Made by a program: the position numbers and the translations under genes. From Pseudoscleropodium purum (taxonomy: Eukaryota > Streptophyta > Bryopsida > Hypnales > Brachytheciaceae), in NCBI GenBank assembly GCA_963969395.1, contig OZ017798.1:434001-498000 (forward strand): a stretch of 64,000 nucleotides of DNA. Reading direction: 5' to 3'. A model generated the notes under the pieces. That model did no database searches. It worked only from the letters and a program-made list of their open reading frames with translations, and had not been told where the DNA came from. Positions 62,742 through 64,000 of the stretch are shown here, one piece after another. Every line of letters begins with the position of its first letter. Within the stretch, counting starts at the first letter, position 1.

Positions 62742-62971
62742 CAGGGTTGACAGGATGGTCGGACGTCCGGGACGTCCGGATGTGGACGCTATATCCGCAG
62801 CGTTCGCTGACATTCGCAGTCCCGGCGGACACAACGTCCGCCGGGACCGTCCCGCCCCGCCCGTCTGCCTTTCGACGGCAGGAGGGACGCTGCATCCGCT
62901 GGCGTCCGTGAGGACGGACGTTCAGGTTACGGACGCTATTTTGGGGCGGACGTACTAATTTGTCAACCTTG
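62742..62971. mobile_element. hAT-type MITE, 230 bp, GC-rich
   Basis: The termini are CAGGGTTGACA (62742) and TGTCAACCTTG (ending 62971), inverted with 10 of 11 matches. They are flanked by a perfect 8-bp target duplication CTTAGGGG (62734-62741 and 62972-62979). The CA-G-G start and the 8-bp duplication are hallmarks of the hAT superfamily. The interior is strongly GC-rich and dense in GGACGTCC-type motifs on both strands, in contrast to the AT-rich surroundings. No coding sequence is needed or seen; the open frames across it are chance. Confidence 0.9.
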
Positions 62972-64000
62972 CTTAGGGGTTAATGAGGAAGGGGACCTTG
63001 GGGGTGACTCCCCAAGCCTTGCAATAGTTTAAGAAGAAAATAATGAGAGACTTCTAAGTAAACATGGCACAATAGCGCCCTGAATTTGAAGTATATGGTA
63101 GCATATCATACATGCTTAGAAAGCTCTTGAAAAGAATCTTCTAATTTTCTAAAAAGCGCATAATTTAAACTAGTTGGTTAGAAGTTATGGCGGTTTAAAG
63201 TTGAAGGCATCTTAATGACATCGAGACTTTGAAGGGCTAGGAGCAAGGGTTCTCTATAAATCCCTCATGAAAGTATAGCATGTAGCATATCATTGAAAAG
63301 CTATGAACATAAAAATAATATAATGACAAGAATTACAAGATTTTAAGCTAGGAGTCAAAAGTTTTGACCAAAAGAAGAGCCGTGGTGAAGGCATGATGCT
63401 CCTTCAGTAAACCCAAACCTTTAAAGGGCTATAGCTTTGCAAAAACTTGTTCAAAAGGGATAAATGAGTAACCGATCAGAATCTATTCAAGGAGTAAATA
63501 TCCAAAATGGGATTGCATATGAAATTTGAAGCTTTAGTTTCAAAGTTATGTCATTTGGAAGTTCGAGAGTCCAAATGGTGACAAAACTTAGTGATTTCAG
63601 TTGGAAATGAGTGATCTTCCAAAATCCAAGTGGGTTTGGGAAGTGCCTTTGTTCTAGGAGAAGGGAGGGCCTACTAAATGCCAAAAAAAGTATTAAAAGA
63701 GGGGTTGGTCTCCCTCCTCATTCACTCTTGGAGCCTTGGTGAGTTCCAATGATTCAAGGTTGGTGATGAAACTTTACCATTGCCTCTTAAGCACCATGGG
63801 ATACTTGTGTGTACCGTGGCACCAGTTGGAGGAAGTTCCACTTCTTATTTTGTAACTCTTGATGTGTCTCGAGTTGTGAGTCCTAATTAGCCTTGATACA
63901 AAAAGTAACAAATACACAATGGGCTAGCATGGAATAGGATGACACTCAAGGGCAGTTAGGGTGTGGTGAGTAGTGCCACCACGGGTCCCAGTACATTAAA
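62972..64000. other. intergenic to window end, no gene recognised
   Basis: A 65-codon frame (63487-63684, minus) has no recognisable motif. No element ends were seen. Confidence 0.4.

Noticed and set aside
62723..62958. Open frames across the GC-rich patch at 62.8 kb
   Set aside because: They lie inside the hAT-type MITE and are produced by its GC-rich, stop-poor sequence.

Overview
This is nuclear DNA from a land plant, probably a bryophyte or another early-diverging lineage. The plant call rests on several points: multi-exon genes with GT/AG introns, A-type (CYP71-clan) cytochromes P450 with N-terminal membrane anchors, an aromatic amino acid decarboxylase N-terminus, a protein that looks plastid-targeted, telomere-box-like AAACCCTAAA motifs, and plant-style CACTA and hAT elements. 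The finer lineage is a guess. Genes are sparse and GC-richer than the very AT-rich surroundings. Most small open frames in the window are chance or repeat-derived.

Region 1 (1-24 kb) is a P450 cluster. Two complete five-exon P450 genes (548 codons each, identical exon lengths and phases) face each other tail to tail at 5098-10037 (+) and 19684-23755 (-). Their 3' halves (end of intron 3, exon 4, intron 4, exon 5 and about 1.2 kb of 3' flank) form an inverted repeat of about 2.7 kb (8468-11201 / 18520-21253) with no difference seen where I compared it. Their 5' halves have clearly diverged, which suggests gene conversion or a composite duplication. Left of the intact pair lie P450 remains: exons 5 and 4 on the minus strand, joined head-to-head at about 1912 to exons 1-2 on the plus strand. 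Those exons carry stops, a lost splice acceptor, a frameshift and a 1.37-kb long-inverted-repeat transposon. The 7.3-kb spacer of the large inverted repeat holds a 2.4-kb non-autonomous CACTA-type element.

Region 2 (24-38 kb) is AT-rich. It has a 101-bp minisatellite just upstream of the second P450 gene, a large imperfect palindrome with a (TA)n core, the first copy of a 0.9-kb inverted-repeat-ended element, and long stretches where I recognise nothing.

Region 3 (38.5-39.6 kb) holds the N-terminal exons of an aromatic-L-amino-acid (tyrosine-type) decarboxylase on the minus strand. The catalytic exons are not found downstream in the window.

Region 4 (40-61 kb) is dominated by at least six more copies of the 0.9-kb family, whose termini resemble TAACCCCTAAAG. 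One four-exon gene at 48555-50844 (+) encodes a small protein, probably plastid-targeted, with one C-terminal membrane segment; a 30-bp minisatellite lies immediately upstream of its ATG.

Region 5 (61-64 kb) holds a clean 230-bp GC-rich hAT-type MITE with an 8-bp target duplication at 62742-62971, and otherwise no recognised gene.

The P450s and the decarboxylase could in principle belong to one specialised-metabolism locus, but 15 kb of repeats separate them and the decarboxylase looks incomplete, so this is only a suggestion.
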